A stretch of 64,000 nt of DNA, taken from positions 3,981,501 to 4,045,500 of the forward strand of contig NZ_OY821667.1 of NCBI RefSeq assembly GCF_963682185.1, given 5' to 3'. This DNA comes from an uncultured Cohaesibacter sp. GTDB lineage: Bacteria; Pseudomonadota; Alphaproteobacteria; Rhizobiales; Cohaesibacteraceae. Within the stretch, counting starts at the first letter, position 1. Each line of letters begins with the position of its first letter. Position numbers and translations under genes: made by a program. The notes beneath the pieces are model-generated. The model saw only the letters and a list, made by a program, of their open reading frames with translations, ran no database searches and had not been told where the DNA came from. This document shows positions 10,024 to 18,106 of the stretch, in pieces.

Positions 10024-11043
10024 TCAAAATGAATGATGCGCTGGGGCGGTAAGATATAGATCGTCAGCGTCTTTTTTCTCTCGCTGGCCAATCCAGCCGA
10101 TCTGTCCCAAAGTGCAGTTTGAACCGAGAACTGCTTTAGGAACCTCTTCCTCTTTCAGGATCAGATTCACGTCCCACTCCAGCGTATCGCCGGCATAGGA
10201 GCGCACAATCGCACTGAGCCGTTTGATGCTTTTCCCACCCGGGAGCAGACGTTGATAGTCTTCAAGGTTCAGCGGGCCGATCCGGATGCGGAAGTTGCCT
10301 TCTCTTGACCAGACTTTTTCTCCAAGGCTCGCCCCTTGCCCGAGACAAGCCCCGCCGAGGCGTCCGCGATCATCCGGTTCGAGATGGAGCCAGCTACCCA
10401 CAAAACTCTCGATGGATATCAGAACTCCGAAAAAGCTTTTCAGTATGGCCACGAGGCCAGCCTCGTTGTGTGGACTAGCCGCCAAAAGACCGGCGAAATG
10501 GCGCCGGGCGAGATCGGGCATGGCATCGCGGCAAGTAAAGGCATCCCCGGCAATGCCTGCAATCGCATCCAGCTTCTCTCCGAAAGGATCATCGTCGATC
10601 CGGTCGAAAGATGGAGAGGGTTCTCCTGTTGTCCAGGCGCGATAGAAGAGCGAGATCATGCGGTGATGAAACATGTCCGCAAAGGCCACGACGGTCGGGT
10701 CATGCTGGTTCCGCAATCGATCTCTGGCATATTCGGTCAGATGCAGCGGTAAGGCACCGTTCGGGCCAAAAAGGCCAAATGCATGTTGAGACAGGCGAGA
10801 GTGCTTTTTCCCTGCTTCTTTCTTGAAATTGGCAATGGTTGAGGTTGGGAAAGCCAGTTCTGGCTCCTGCCCAAGACGCACAGGATCTTGTGAAGGACGA
10901 TGAGACCTTCCGAGACGTGGATTGGCTTCATGTACTGCTTCAATCAGACGAAGAGCTTGAAACAGATGATGTTTTTGCGGAGATCCCTCAAGCGTATCAA
11001 GACGGCTCAGATCAGGACCTTCCTCCCGCTCTTGGCTGGCCAT
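10024..11043 (-). CDS. tssG: T6SS baseplate protein TssG
   Basis: Baseplate wedge component that works with TssF, TssE and TssK. The 339-residue product has the TssG/VasB family pattern: an early HHLFQALRLIEA helix, RLGQEPELAFP, FGLFGPNGALPLHLTEYA and GRLGGACLGQGASLGEKVW. The start at 11043 overlaps the 3' end of tssF by 37 nt and has GAGGGG upstream, so translation is probably coupled. Length matches the family. Confidence 0.95.
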   Translation of the reverse strand: MASQEREEGPDLSRLDTLEGSPQKHHLFQALRLIEAVHEANPRLGRSHRPSQDPVRLGQEPELAFPTSTIANFKKEAGKKHSRLSQHAFGLFGPNGALPLHLTEYARDRLRNQHDPTVVAFADMFHHRMISLFYRAWTTGEPSPSFDRIDDDPFGEKLDAIAGIAGDAFTCRDAMPDLARRHFAGLLAASPHNEAGLVAILKSFFGVLISIESFVGSWLHLEPDDRGRLGGACLGQGASLGEKVWSREGNFRIRIGPLNLEDYQRLLPGGKSIKRLSAIVRSYAGDTLEWDVNLILKEEEVPKAVLGSNCTLGQIGWIGQREKKDADDLYLTAPAHHSF

Positions 11044-12881
11044 CTCTGGATGTCCCCTCGCTGTTGTGAATGAATAACTGTTTCAGTGAAGCTGTTAAGC
11101 GACACATATTTGGCAAAGAAAGACTCGAGCACGGCTCCAAGCAGGTAGCAGCCTGTACCCTCAAAATAACTGTCGTCGAATCCCACGCGGATCTCCAATC
11201 CACGCACGGCAGTGGAGAGAAGCCCATCTGCCATACGGCGCACAATGGGGCGCGATTGGACACTGATCAGCCCTTCCATCTGCTTGGCAATGGCGGCTTC
11301 TCCAAGAGGCGTGTAGATGCCGATAAGCTCACGAAGCGCTGCCGCGCCTGTCCCACGATCCGCATCGCTAAGAGAGAGATAGTTGAGGCTCAGATGGCTG
11401 ATCAATTGCCAAGCCCGGCTGCCTTCTGCCAACCCCGAATGGGGCCGGGTTGGCGGCACGATGGCGCGAATTTCAGAAATTGGCCCGCCGTCTGGCATAG
11501 TGAAATCTGTATCGCCAGATCCAATCGCGGTTAGGAGTGGTAAGTCCCTGTTGGTACAAAGCGCAGTGACAGCCAATTGTTTGATCGTGTCGGGATAAGG
11601 GGCCTGATTGCGATCGCTTAAAGTGACATAGAGCTCTGATCCCAGATAGGATGTGCGGATGCCTTTCAATCGCTGCTTTTCGGACCGCTGCCTCATACGG
11701 CGACGGACGCTAAAATAGGCAGAATGGGTTTCTCCGAATGGTGTAAAATCCTCAGCGCTATAGAATGGGCGGAAAGGAACATCGTCTGCACCCTCGTTTG
11801 CAATGCCTGTTATGCTATCAATCTGAAAGATCTCGTAGTCCAGCGGGGCTGTGCGATCCACCGTGATATGATGATCAACTTCTGTTCCGGCGATACGGGT
11901 GCGATCACAGCGTTTGGAAAACAGGTTAATCGCCGGGACTGCATGCAAGTTGAAACTTCCCTTGCTTACAGATTTAAGCTCAGGGATTTCATCTGCCAGC
12001 AAGACATACAAATCGAGTTCAGTATGATCACAACGATTGACCGCCTGCTGCAGGCCTCCAAGGTCGATAAAGAAAAAGCGTTCGGGCATGGCAAAATATT
12101 CTTGCAGCAGGCGATAGCCTTCAAAGGATTGTCCGGGCGTGGGCAGAAGGCTTTCCTCTGCTTCAAAACCTCTGGGAGATATCTCTTTGCCAAGGAACTC
12201 CACCCAGTCTGCACGGCGGTCGGTTGAGCGGCCTGCTATGCCAACACCCCGGCTCATGATCGCCTCGTAAAGGCGCCAGGGTTCGGCGCCTGCCCCTGAT
12301 AGAAACAGGGTGAGTTTGTCTAGCGGCAGTGCTTTGATGGGAAGACCGACTGCATGCTTGATACGCAAGCGCAGGGCGGATTTTGCCTGATTATTTGTTG
12401 CAAGGCCCGCAGCGACAAGCTCTCCGCGCCCCTCAACATACTCGGCCTCAGAGATCTCAAGAGGCCAAATGGTTGCATCTTGTGACGTACTGAACTGAGA
12501 GGCCGTCTGCTCTCCTTCAATAATCTTCCCACGCAGGATGGTTCCGCGTTTGACTGTATATCCCTCTTCAAGCCCTCCTTGCGTTATGTCTGGGTTGAGG
12601 CTGGCTATCATCATGGACGGTGTTGGTGCGAGAACATGGGGATAGACGATCTCCAACAGATTCTGGGTAAACACCGGATACTGCAGTTCCAGCTCCAACT
12701 GAACGCGGGCTGAAAGAAAGGCAAACCCTTCCAGAAGACGCTCGACATAAGGATCAAGCACTTCTGTTTGTTTCATGCCAAGCCGTGCGGCTATCTTTGG
12801 ATAGGCTTCGGCAAACTCTCCACCCATCTCACGGATATAGTCGAGTTCGCTCTCATAATGTTTGAGCAGTCGGGTATCCAT
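11007..12881 (-). CDS. tssF: T6SS baseplate protein TssF
   Basis: Large baseplate wedge protein (VasA/ImpG family). The 624-residue product begins MDTRLLKHYESELDYIREM and soon has FAEAYPKIAARLG and YVERLLEGFAFLSARVQLEL, the most conserved TssF block. Length is typical. It begins 4 nt after the tssE stop and overlaps tssG at its end, giving the classic tssE-F-G-H order. Confidence 0.96.
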   Translation of the reverse strand: MDTRLLKHYESELDYIREMGGEFAEAYPKIAARLGMKQTEVLDPYVERLLEGFAFLSARVQLELELQYPVFTQNLLEIVYPHVLAPTPSMMIASLNPDITQGGLEEGYTVKRGTILRGKIIEGEQTASQFSTSQDATIWPLEISEAEYVEGRGELVAAGLATNNQAKSALRLRIKHAVGLPIKALPLDKLTLFLSGAGAEPWRLYEAIMSRGVGIAGRSTDRRADWVEFLGKEISPRGFEAEESLLPTPGQSFEGYRLLQEYFAMPERFFFIDLGGLQQAVNRCDHTELDLYVLLADEIPELKSVSKGSFNLHAVPAINLFSKRCDRTRIAGTEVDHHITVDRTAPLDYEIFQIDSITGIANEGADDVPFRPFYSAEDFTPFGETHSAYFSVRRRMRQRSEKQRLKGIRTSYLGSELYVTLSDRNQAPYPDTIKQLAVTALCTNRDLPLLTAIGSGDTDFTMPDGGPISEIRAIVPPTRPHSGLAEGSRAWQLISHLSLNYLSLSDADRGTGAAALRELIGIYTPLGEAAIAKQMEGLISVQSRPIVRRMADGLLSTAVRGLEIRVGFDDSYFEGTGCYLLGAVLESFFAKYVSLNSFTETVIHSQQRGDIQRWPAKSGRKVLI

Positions 12882-12885
12882 GTTG

Positions 12886-13380
12886 CTACACCTGTTTGAT
12901 TGTCAAATCGCCGCTGACAACATCGAGAGCTGTCCGCAGATAGAGATCGACAGGCACCGGTTTTGCCCAAAGCTCCCCGCGAATATCGAATGAGATGACC
13001 GCTCTGCTTTCATCCTTGTCCTTCAGAGGCGTAACCTCGAGGGTTTCTCGCAAGATTCGTGGCTCGAAGGTTTCAATTGCCTTGCGGATCGTCTGCTGTA
13101 TGTCGCCTGTGTGATGGCGTGTATTGCCGCGTCCAGAAAGATTTGAAATGCCAAAATTCAGAACCGAATTGGCGACATTGGGGTACAGTTCGAGATTGTG
13201 GGTCGCCTCGATATTCGAGCAATTGAGAAGCCAGAAGAGATCTCGGTGGAGGATCCTTCTTAGCCTGTGAATGTCGATATACTGCTCGGATTCGCTGTCG
13301 CTCTTGCTCCCTGATGCTTCATCGGTCAAACGGTCGAGTAAGGAAGGCTGTAACCGCTCCGCCAGTAGCAGATCAGCCAT
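12886..13380 (-). CDS. tssE: T6SS baseplate protein TssE (gp25-like)
   Basis: gp25-like lysozyme-fold baseplate subunit without enzymatic function in this family. The 164-residue product has the N-terminal LLDRLTD motif, the RRILHRDLFWLLNC block, and the gp25 core (NSVLNFGISNLSG, then IRKAIETFEPRI). Its start overlaps the tagJ stop by 8 nt. The N-terminal helix MADLLLAERLQPSLLDRL resembles the ClpV-recognition helix seen in other sheath proteins, but that is only a resemblance. Confidence 0.94.
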   Translation of the reverse strand: MADLLLAERLQPSLLDRLTDEASGSKSDSESEQYIDIHRLRRILHRDLFWLLNCSNIEATHNLELYPNVANSVLNFGISNLSGRGNTRHHTGDIQQTIRKAIETFEPRILRETLEVTPLKDKDESRAVISFDIRGELWAKPVPVDLYLRTALDVVSGDLTIKQV

Positions 13381-14212
13381 GATCGCCTCCTGATCGTTCG
13401 GAAAGCACTGTTTGGCTGGCCTGAGCGTCTAGCAAAAGCTCACGAACATCCATCAAGGCAAAGTCTGATTGATCGGTGGCAAAGAGACGTTGTCCGAGGC
13501 CGGATGCTGTCAGGTTGCCATTGCCTTCCTGCCATGAAGTCCTTGCCGAGAGCAGAAGCTGATTGTCTTTGGACTGCGTCGTTCCGACGTAACGGGTTGG
13601 AATCAGAGCGACGGCATCCCCTCCGTTTGCCCAAGTAATGGTCGCAGGCATCCAGACTCGATCCCGCAGATCGCTTGGTGCCTCGATATGCACCTGTCTG
13701 AGCACTGCAAAGGGCGCCCAGAAATAACGGCCGTTGACAATGACTTCCAGTATCGGCCCCAATCGAGGATCCGTATCGGCAATCCACCCGAAGGGTTGGC
13801 CGTCCAGTTGCCCCCCAATGGCGGGAGCTGCTTCAAAGGCTCCCGCGCGCAAGTCCTCGGCGGCAGCCATGTCTCCGGATGCTTGATATTTGAGAGCCTC
13901 AATCATGGACGCGATCCAGTCCTCTGGTTCGCCAAAGATCAGTGGTTGTTTTGCCCCTTGGAAAACCTCGTTCCGATAAAGCTCACAAATGATTGCGGTC
14001 CGGTACATCTGCGCCATGGCATTGGCTTGAGGATCGAGGGTGGCACAGGTTTTCAACTGTTGAACAGCACGTTGCCATGCTCCCATGACGCAAAGCAGCT
14101 GGAACAGGAATATGCGTAAACTGGCATCTTGAGGTGCCTTGCGGATGTCATCCTGCAAAGCGCTCAAAGCACCTTCCAGATCGCCTTCCTTGAGCCTTTG
14201 CTCTGCTATCAT
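13373..14212 (-). CDS. tagJ: T6SS accessory protein TagJ (ImpE/SciE)
   Basis: A 279-residue ImpE-family protein. Residues 1-80 form TPR-like helices (EGDLEGALSALQDDIRKAP). The C-terminal half carries the ImpE core: GWIADTDPRLGP, NGRYFWAPFAVL and RDRVWMPATITWANGG. Homologues bind the N terminus of TssB and are thought to help ClpV reach the sheath. It lies between hcp and tssE and shares 8 nt with tssE. A GC-rich hairpin precedes it. Confidence 0.93.
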   Translation of the reverse strand: MIAEQRLKEGDLEGALSALQDDIRKAPQDASLRIFLFQLLCVMGAWQRAVQQLKTCATLDPQANAMAQMYRTAIICELYRNEVFQGAKQPLIFGEPEDWIASMIEALKYQASGDMAAAEDLRAGAFEAAPAIGGQLDGQPFGWIADTDPRLGPILEVIVNGRYFWAPFAVLRQVHIEAPSDLRDRVWMPATITWANGGDAVALIPTRYVGTTQSKDNQLLLSARTSWQEGNGNLTASGLGQRLFATDQSDFALMDVRELLLDAQASQTVLSERSGGDHG

Positions 14213-14239
14213 GACGTTGCCACCTTTGGTTCGGGGTAG

Positions 14240-14259
14240 CCCGGCGCCATAGCGCCGGG
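14240..14259 (-). other. Intercistronic hairpin between hcp and tagJ
   Basis: CCCGGCGC pairs with GCGCCGGG around a 4-nt loop, 22-41 nt after the hcp stop. No T-tract follows on the minus strand, so it is more likely an mRNA 3'-end stabiliser or partial attenuator than a full terminator. Confidence 0.6.
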
Positions 14260-14281
14260 GCCTTCGTTTCTGACTGGCGAA

Positions 14282-14824
14282 TTAGAGACCGGCTGAATAT
14301 TTGTTCGTGTTGAGAACGCGGCTCCAGATGGCTTCGGCACCGCCGGAGACAGTCGGCTTTTTCACCTTGCCGTCTTTGCCCTGCTGGAAATATTCGATCT
14401 TTATGGCGCCATATTCAAAGGAGAGATCCTCTTCGAGAATGTCGTCGCCATCCGAGCCGTTCCACCCCATGTCTGTGACATAGACCATCATGAAACTGAT
14501 CTTGAGGACCGTTGCTCCAGACGATTTTTCTGAGCCGCCTGAGCGGCGCAATTCCAGGATGGCTTCGTCATAATGGTTGCCCAGGCACATCTGCTGGAAC
14601 AGGGCGCAGGATGCTGTATCGGTCCGTTTCTTGACTGTGAAGGGCTTGAAGGTTGCTTTGCCCGACCCGCCACCGCCGGTAGCCGATCCGATATTTGCTG
14701 TGTTTTCAGCGCCGAAGCCGAATTCGGTCAACTCGAATGCGTCATGTTTGCTCATAAATGAGTCAAGCGTTTCACCATGTGGTTTGTCTTTGTCTTTGAA
14801 GTAAAGGAAGGCGTCATAGGCCAT
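14282..14824 (-). CDS. hcp: T6SS tube protein Hcp (TssD)
   Basis: Hexameric inner-tube subunit secreted by the T6SS. The 180-residue product starts MAYDAFLYFKDKDKPHGETLD and shows the Hcp beta-barrel pattern: FTVKKRTDTASCALFQQMC in the middle and EDLSFEYGAIKIEYFQQ near the end. Length is at the upper end of the family. The ribosome site is AGAGGAAC. It is the only cistron here flanked on both sides by strong hairpins (14240-14259 and 14870-14894), which suggests separate transcript abundance, as expected for the most abundant tube protein. Confidence 0.95.
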   Translation of the reverse strand: MAYDAFLYFKDKDKPHGETLDSFMSKHDAFELTEFGFGAENTANIGSATGGGGSGKATFKPFTVKKRTDTASCALFQQMCLGNHYDEAILELRRSGGSEKSSGATVLKISFMMVYVTDMGWNGSDGDDILEEDLSFEYGAIKIEYFQQGKDGKVKKPTVSGGAEAIWSRVLNTNKYSAGL

Positions 14825-14869
14825 GATATGTTCCTCTTGATGAAGTGCGAATTTTCATGATGTGTTGGA

Positions 14870-14894
14870 ACCGGAGCGTTCGTATCGCTCCGGT
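14870..14894 (-). other. Intercistronic hairpin between tssC and hcp
   Basis: A perfect 9-bp stem (ACCGGAGCG/CGCTCCGGT) with a 7-nt loop lies in the 75-nt gap between the tssC stop and the hcp start. There is no T-tract. It may mark an RNA processing or stability boundary 5' of hcp. Confidence 0.6.
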
Positions 14895-14899
14895 AATGC

Positions 14900-16402
14900 T
14901 TACTGTCCCCTTTGAGACGGCAGCTTTGAAACCAGCCGGAGTGAGACCGACAGGCCTTCCAGCTGATAGTGCGGTCTCAGGAAGAACTTGGAGCTGTAAT
15001 AGCCAGGGTTGCCCTCAACTTCCTCAACCACGACTTCGGCTGCTGCCAGAGGATGTCGCGCTTTTTCGTCTTCGTGAGACGTCTCTGCATTGAAGTCGAC
15101 ATATTTGTTGATCCAATCCTGCAACCATTCCTGCATGTCGTTGCGTTCTCGGAAGGACCCCACCTTGTCGCGCACGATGCATTTCAGATAATGGGCAAAG
15201 CGACAGGTCGCGAAGAGATAGGGCAGGCGCGCCGCAAGATTGGCGTTTGCCGTGGCATCGGGATCGTCATATTCTGCCGGCTTTTGAAGGCTCTGTGCCC
15301 CTATAAAGGCTGCCAGATCGGTGTTCTTGCGATGGATGAGCGGCATCATGCCATTCTTGGCAAGTTCCGCTTCCCGACGATCCGAGATGGCGATCTCGGT
15401 TGGACATTTCATGTCAACACCACCGTCATCGGTCGGGAAGGTGTGCGTTGGCAGCTCATCAACCGTGCCGCCGGACTCTACGCCGCGAATGCGCGTACAC
15501 CAGCCATATTCCTTGAAGGAGCGGGTTACGTTGCGTGCCATGCCATAGGCGGCATTGACCCAGCAATATTTGTCGGAACTGGCCCCTTCAGTGTCTTCCT
15601 CAAACGAAAATTCATCAACCGGGTCTGTCTTCTCGCCATAAGGATGGCGCCCGAGGAAGCGGGGCATAGCAAGGCCCAGATAGCGGCTGTCTTCGCTTTC
15701 TCTCAGAGACCGCCATGCGGCATATTCAGGGGTCTGGAAAATCTTGGTCAGATCGCGCGGGTTCGCCAATTCAGACCAGGAGTCCATCTGGAACAGGGAG
15801 GGCTCGGCCGCTGTCAAGAAGGGAGCGTGCGCAGCCGCGGCAACCTTTGATATCTCGCCAAGAAGTTCGACATCAGGAGGGCTGTGATCAAAATAATAAT
15901 CGCCGACAAGACAGCCGTAAGGCTCCCCGCCAAATTGACCATATTCCTCTTCGTAGAGCTTTTTGAAGATGGGAGACTGATCCCAAGCCGTGCCTTTGAA
16001 TTTGCGCAAGGTCTTGGAGAGGTCCTTTTTAGAGATGTTGAGGACGCGGATCTTCAGCATCTCGTCTGTTTCAGTGTTGTTGACCAGGAAATGCAGGCCG
16101 CGCCAGGCGCTCTCCAGCTTCTGGAAATCCTGATGATGCAAAATGAGGTTGACCTGCTCGGTGAGCTTTTTGTCGATTTCGGCGATGATACCCTCGATAG
16201 AGCGCAAGGCGTCGTCAGAGACCAGTGCCTCATTCTGCAATACCTGCTCGGCAAGAGTGCGCACCGCTTCTTCCACGGCCGTCTTGGCCTGATCAGATTT
16301 GGGACGGAATTCTTTCTGCAAAAGAGAGGCGAATTCTGAAGAGCCGAAGGCGCTTTGCGTATCAACTGAGGCCTCGGCGGTCTGGTTCATTGTTTCACTC
16401 AT
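14900..16402 (-). CDS. tssC: T6SS contractile sheath large subunit TssC
   Basis: Large sheath subunit (VipB/EvpB family). The 500-residue product has the core segments ILHHQDFQKLESAWRGLHFL, FLGRHPYGEKTDPVDEFSFE and a C-terminal GYYSSKFFLRPHYQLEGL that is diagnostic for the family. A GTG at 16405 would add one residue. I take the ATG at 16402, with GAGGAA upstream inside the end of tssB. It sits directly after tssB. The fusion protein at 2693-5620 carries a diverged copy of this domain. Confidence 0.96.
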   Translation of the reverse strand: MSETMNQTAEASVDTQSAFGSSEFASLLQKEFRPKSDQAKTAVEEAVRTLAEQVLQNEALVSDDALRSIEGIIAEIDKKLTEQVNLILHHQDFQKLESAWRGLHFLVNNTETDEMLKIRVLNISKKDLSKTLRKFKGTAWDQSPIFKKLYEEEYGQFGGEPYGCLVGDYYFDHSPPDVELLGEISKVAAAAHAPFLTAAEPSLFQMDSWSELANPRDLTKIFQTPEYAAWRSLRESEDSRYLGLAMPRFLGRHPYGEKTDPVDEFSFEEDTEGASSDKYCWVNAAYGMARNVTRSFKEYGWCTRIRGVESGGTVDELPTHTFPTDDGGVDMKCPTEIAISDRREAELAKNGMMPLIHRKNTDLAAFIGAQSLQKPAEYDDPDATANANLAARLPYLFATCRFAHYLKCIVRDKVGSFRERNDMQEWLQDWINKYVDFNAETSHEDEKARHPLAAAEVVVEEVEGNPGYYSSKFFLRPHYQLEGLSVSLRLVSKLPSQRGQ

Positions 16403-16405
16403 CAC

Positions 16406-16924
16406 TCATTCCTCGCTCTGTGCGCTGTCGCTGCTGGAAGCTGGGGTCGAAGCCAATGCCCGCAAAAGGCTGGGGTCCTGAATAATCTGTGCCATCAGAT
16501 TTTCAGCGCCTGTCTTGCCATCCATGTAGGTGGTCAGGTTGGAAAGCTGGGTTCGCGCATCGAGCAGTTTCTTCAAGGGCTCAACTTTCTGTGCGATTGC
16601 AGCAGGCGAAAAATCGTCCAAGCTCTCGAAGGTGATATCGACTGCAAGATTGCCTTCACCGGTCAGCGTGTTGGGAACTGTGAAGGCGGCTCTGGGCTTC
16701 ATCGACTTCATGCGCTCGTCGAAATTATCGACGTCGATCTCAAGAAATTTGCGATCAGCGACTGCTGGCAGTGGCTCTTCGGATTTGCCCGAAAGATCGG
16801 ACATGACACCCATCACGAAAGGCAATTGAACGGACTTTTCTGCTCCGTAGAGCTCCACGTCATATTCAATCTGTACGCGTGGGGCGCGATTGCGCGCTAT
16901 AAATTTCTGGCTGCTGTCGGCCAT
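16406..16924 (-). CDS. tssB: T6SS contractile sheath small subunit TssB
   Basis: Small sheath subunit (VipA family). The 172-residue product has RNRAPRVQIEYDVELYGAEK, LPFVMGVMSDLSG and FLEIDVDNFDERM, all canonical. It is followed at once by tssC. The N-terminal 160 residues are very similar to the first domain of the sheath-fusion protein at 2693-5620, which points to duplication inside the cluster. Confidence 0.96.
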   Translation of the reverse strand: MADSSQKFIARNRAPRVQIEYDVELYGAEKSVQLPFVMGVMSDLSGKSEEPLPAVADRKFLEIDVDNFDERMKSMKPRAAFTVPNTLTGEGNLAVDITFESLDDFSPAAIAQKVEPLKKLLDARTQLSNLTTYMDGKTGAENLMAQIIQDPSLLRALASTPASSSDSAQSEE

Positions 16925-16994
16925 ATCAAGGCTCCCCTGTCTAGCTGGCTATGTGTGGTCCCTGACGCACGAAAAGGTTCATGCGAAACGTGAT

Positions 16995-18053
16995 TTATTC
17001 GTCATTTTCTTCAATGCCGCCGATCAGCGAGACATTCTCCACGCCTTGAGGAGCCATGTCTTGCATGATGGTAAAGAAGTCTGCAGAGATGAGACGGCGG
17101 GCACGCGAAAGCAAAAGCGGTACGGGGCTGGATGGCTCGTGGCGGCTGTAATAATCGATGATCCGGTCTATCGCTCGTCTGACATCTTCGGGCGAGTGGA
17201 TTGCTCCTGAAGTCCCAGTTGAAGCCGCAGATGCGGCAGGTGCCGGGGCGTCTGAGGAGATTTCGTGTCCATTCAGATCGCCTTCATCGCCCATTTCTGC
17301 ATTGTTTGGGGAAAGGGCTGTACCGGCATAGGCCTCGATCTGCTTTTTCATCAAGCTGAGGATCTCTTTCAGAGGGTCGAGGTCTGGGCCCAGCGTACCG
17401 ATCTGTTCATCAAATTTCGAAGAGATCGCTGTCACATGCTCAAGGCATGCGGCAAGTGCGGCAACGAGCGCTTCGATATGGGAGGCATCGGTATCCTGAA
17501 AGGCTGCGGAAATGGTCTGCGGTGTCGGTACACTATCCATATCCGACGGAGCGGATATTTCACCTTGCGCTATTTGAAGATCCCTTAGGCTGAAAAGGCC
17601 GAAGGTGCGGCTTTCCGCGAGTGGTACCATGCGTAGGGAGGCCAAGAGGCCTTCTCTATCTGTCAGCCCCATCACAGCATTGACGCGCATGGTTGGGTCG
17701 TTGTCGTCCTCCTCATCGAGTTGCGGATGGACACTGTCCCAATAGTCTCCAAGACTTCTGCGGATATAATCCAGAACCGGTTCAAAGGAGAGAAGGCCGC
17801 CGGTGCGCAATGACGCATTGGCCAGCATCACGGCAACACGTATATCCCTTGTTCTTGTGAGGAGTTCTTTCGCAGCCTTCTCGACCTCGGGAAAATCAGG
17901 GTCTTCTGCAGGAATGAACGCGTCCCCCACGACCCGCTCCTCGCCCGGCTCGTTGGCCAGTGTCAGAGCTATATAGTCTGGGTCATATTCAAGATCCATC
18001 CCGCTCGGAGCATCGTCTCCGAAACTGCGCAGCAATTCATCCAGATCGAGCAT
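16995..18053 (-). CDS. tssA: T6SS cap/assembly protein TssA (ImpA N-terminal family)
   Basis: A 352-residue product with the ImpA N-terminal domain: PSGMDLEYDPDY near residue 16, then RTRDIRVAVMLANASLRTGG and GDYWDSVHPQLDEEDDNDPT. TssA proteins organise baseplate docking and sheath polymerisation. The C-terminal third (after an Ala/Pro-rich linker at about 265-285) has DVRRAIDRIIDYYSRHEPSSP, which matches the short TssA-type tail. It lies 53 nt after the kinase gene and 70 nt before tssB. Confidence 0.92.
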   Translation of the reverse strand: MLDLDELLRSFGDDAPSGMDLEYDPDYIALTLANEPGEERVVGDAFIPAEDPDFPEVEKAAKELLTRTRDIRVAVMLANASLRTGGLLSFEPVLDYIRRSLGDYWDSVHPQLDEEDDNDPTMRVNAVMGLTDREGLLASLRMVPLAESRTFGLFSLRDLQIAQGEISAPSDMDSVPTPQTISAAFQDTDASHIEALVAALAACLEHVTAISSKFDEQIGTLGPDLDPLKEILSLMKKQIEAYAGTALSPNNAEMGDEGDLNGHEISSDAPAPAASAASTGTSGAIHSPEDVRRAIDRIIDYYSRHEPSSPVPLLLSRARRLISADFFTIMQDMAPQGVENVSLIGGIEENDE

Positions 18054-18106
18054 GTGGGCTCCTTAAGAGTGATGGCTCTGCTATCCGGGAGCCAGGTTGC
18101 GAGGAA

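Noticed and set aside
14969-15850. A 293-codon plus-strand frame inside tssC
   Set aside because: It is antisense to the conserved TssC core and shows no protein family pattern.
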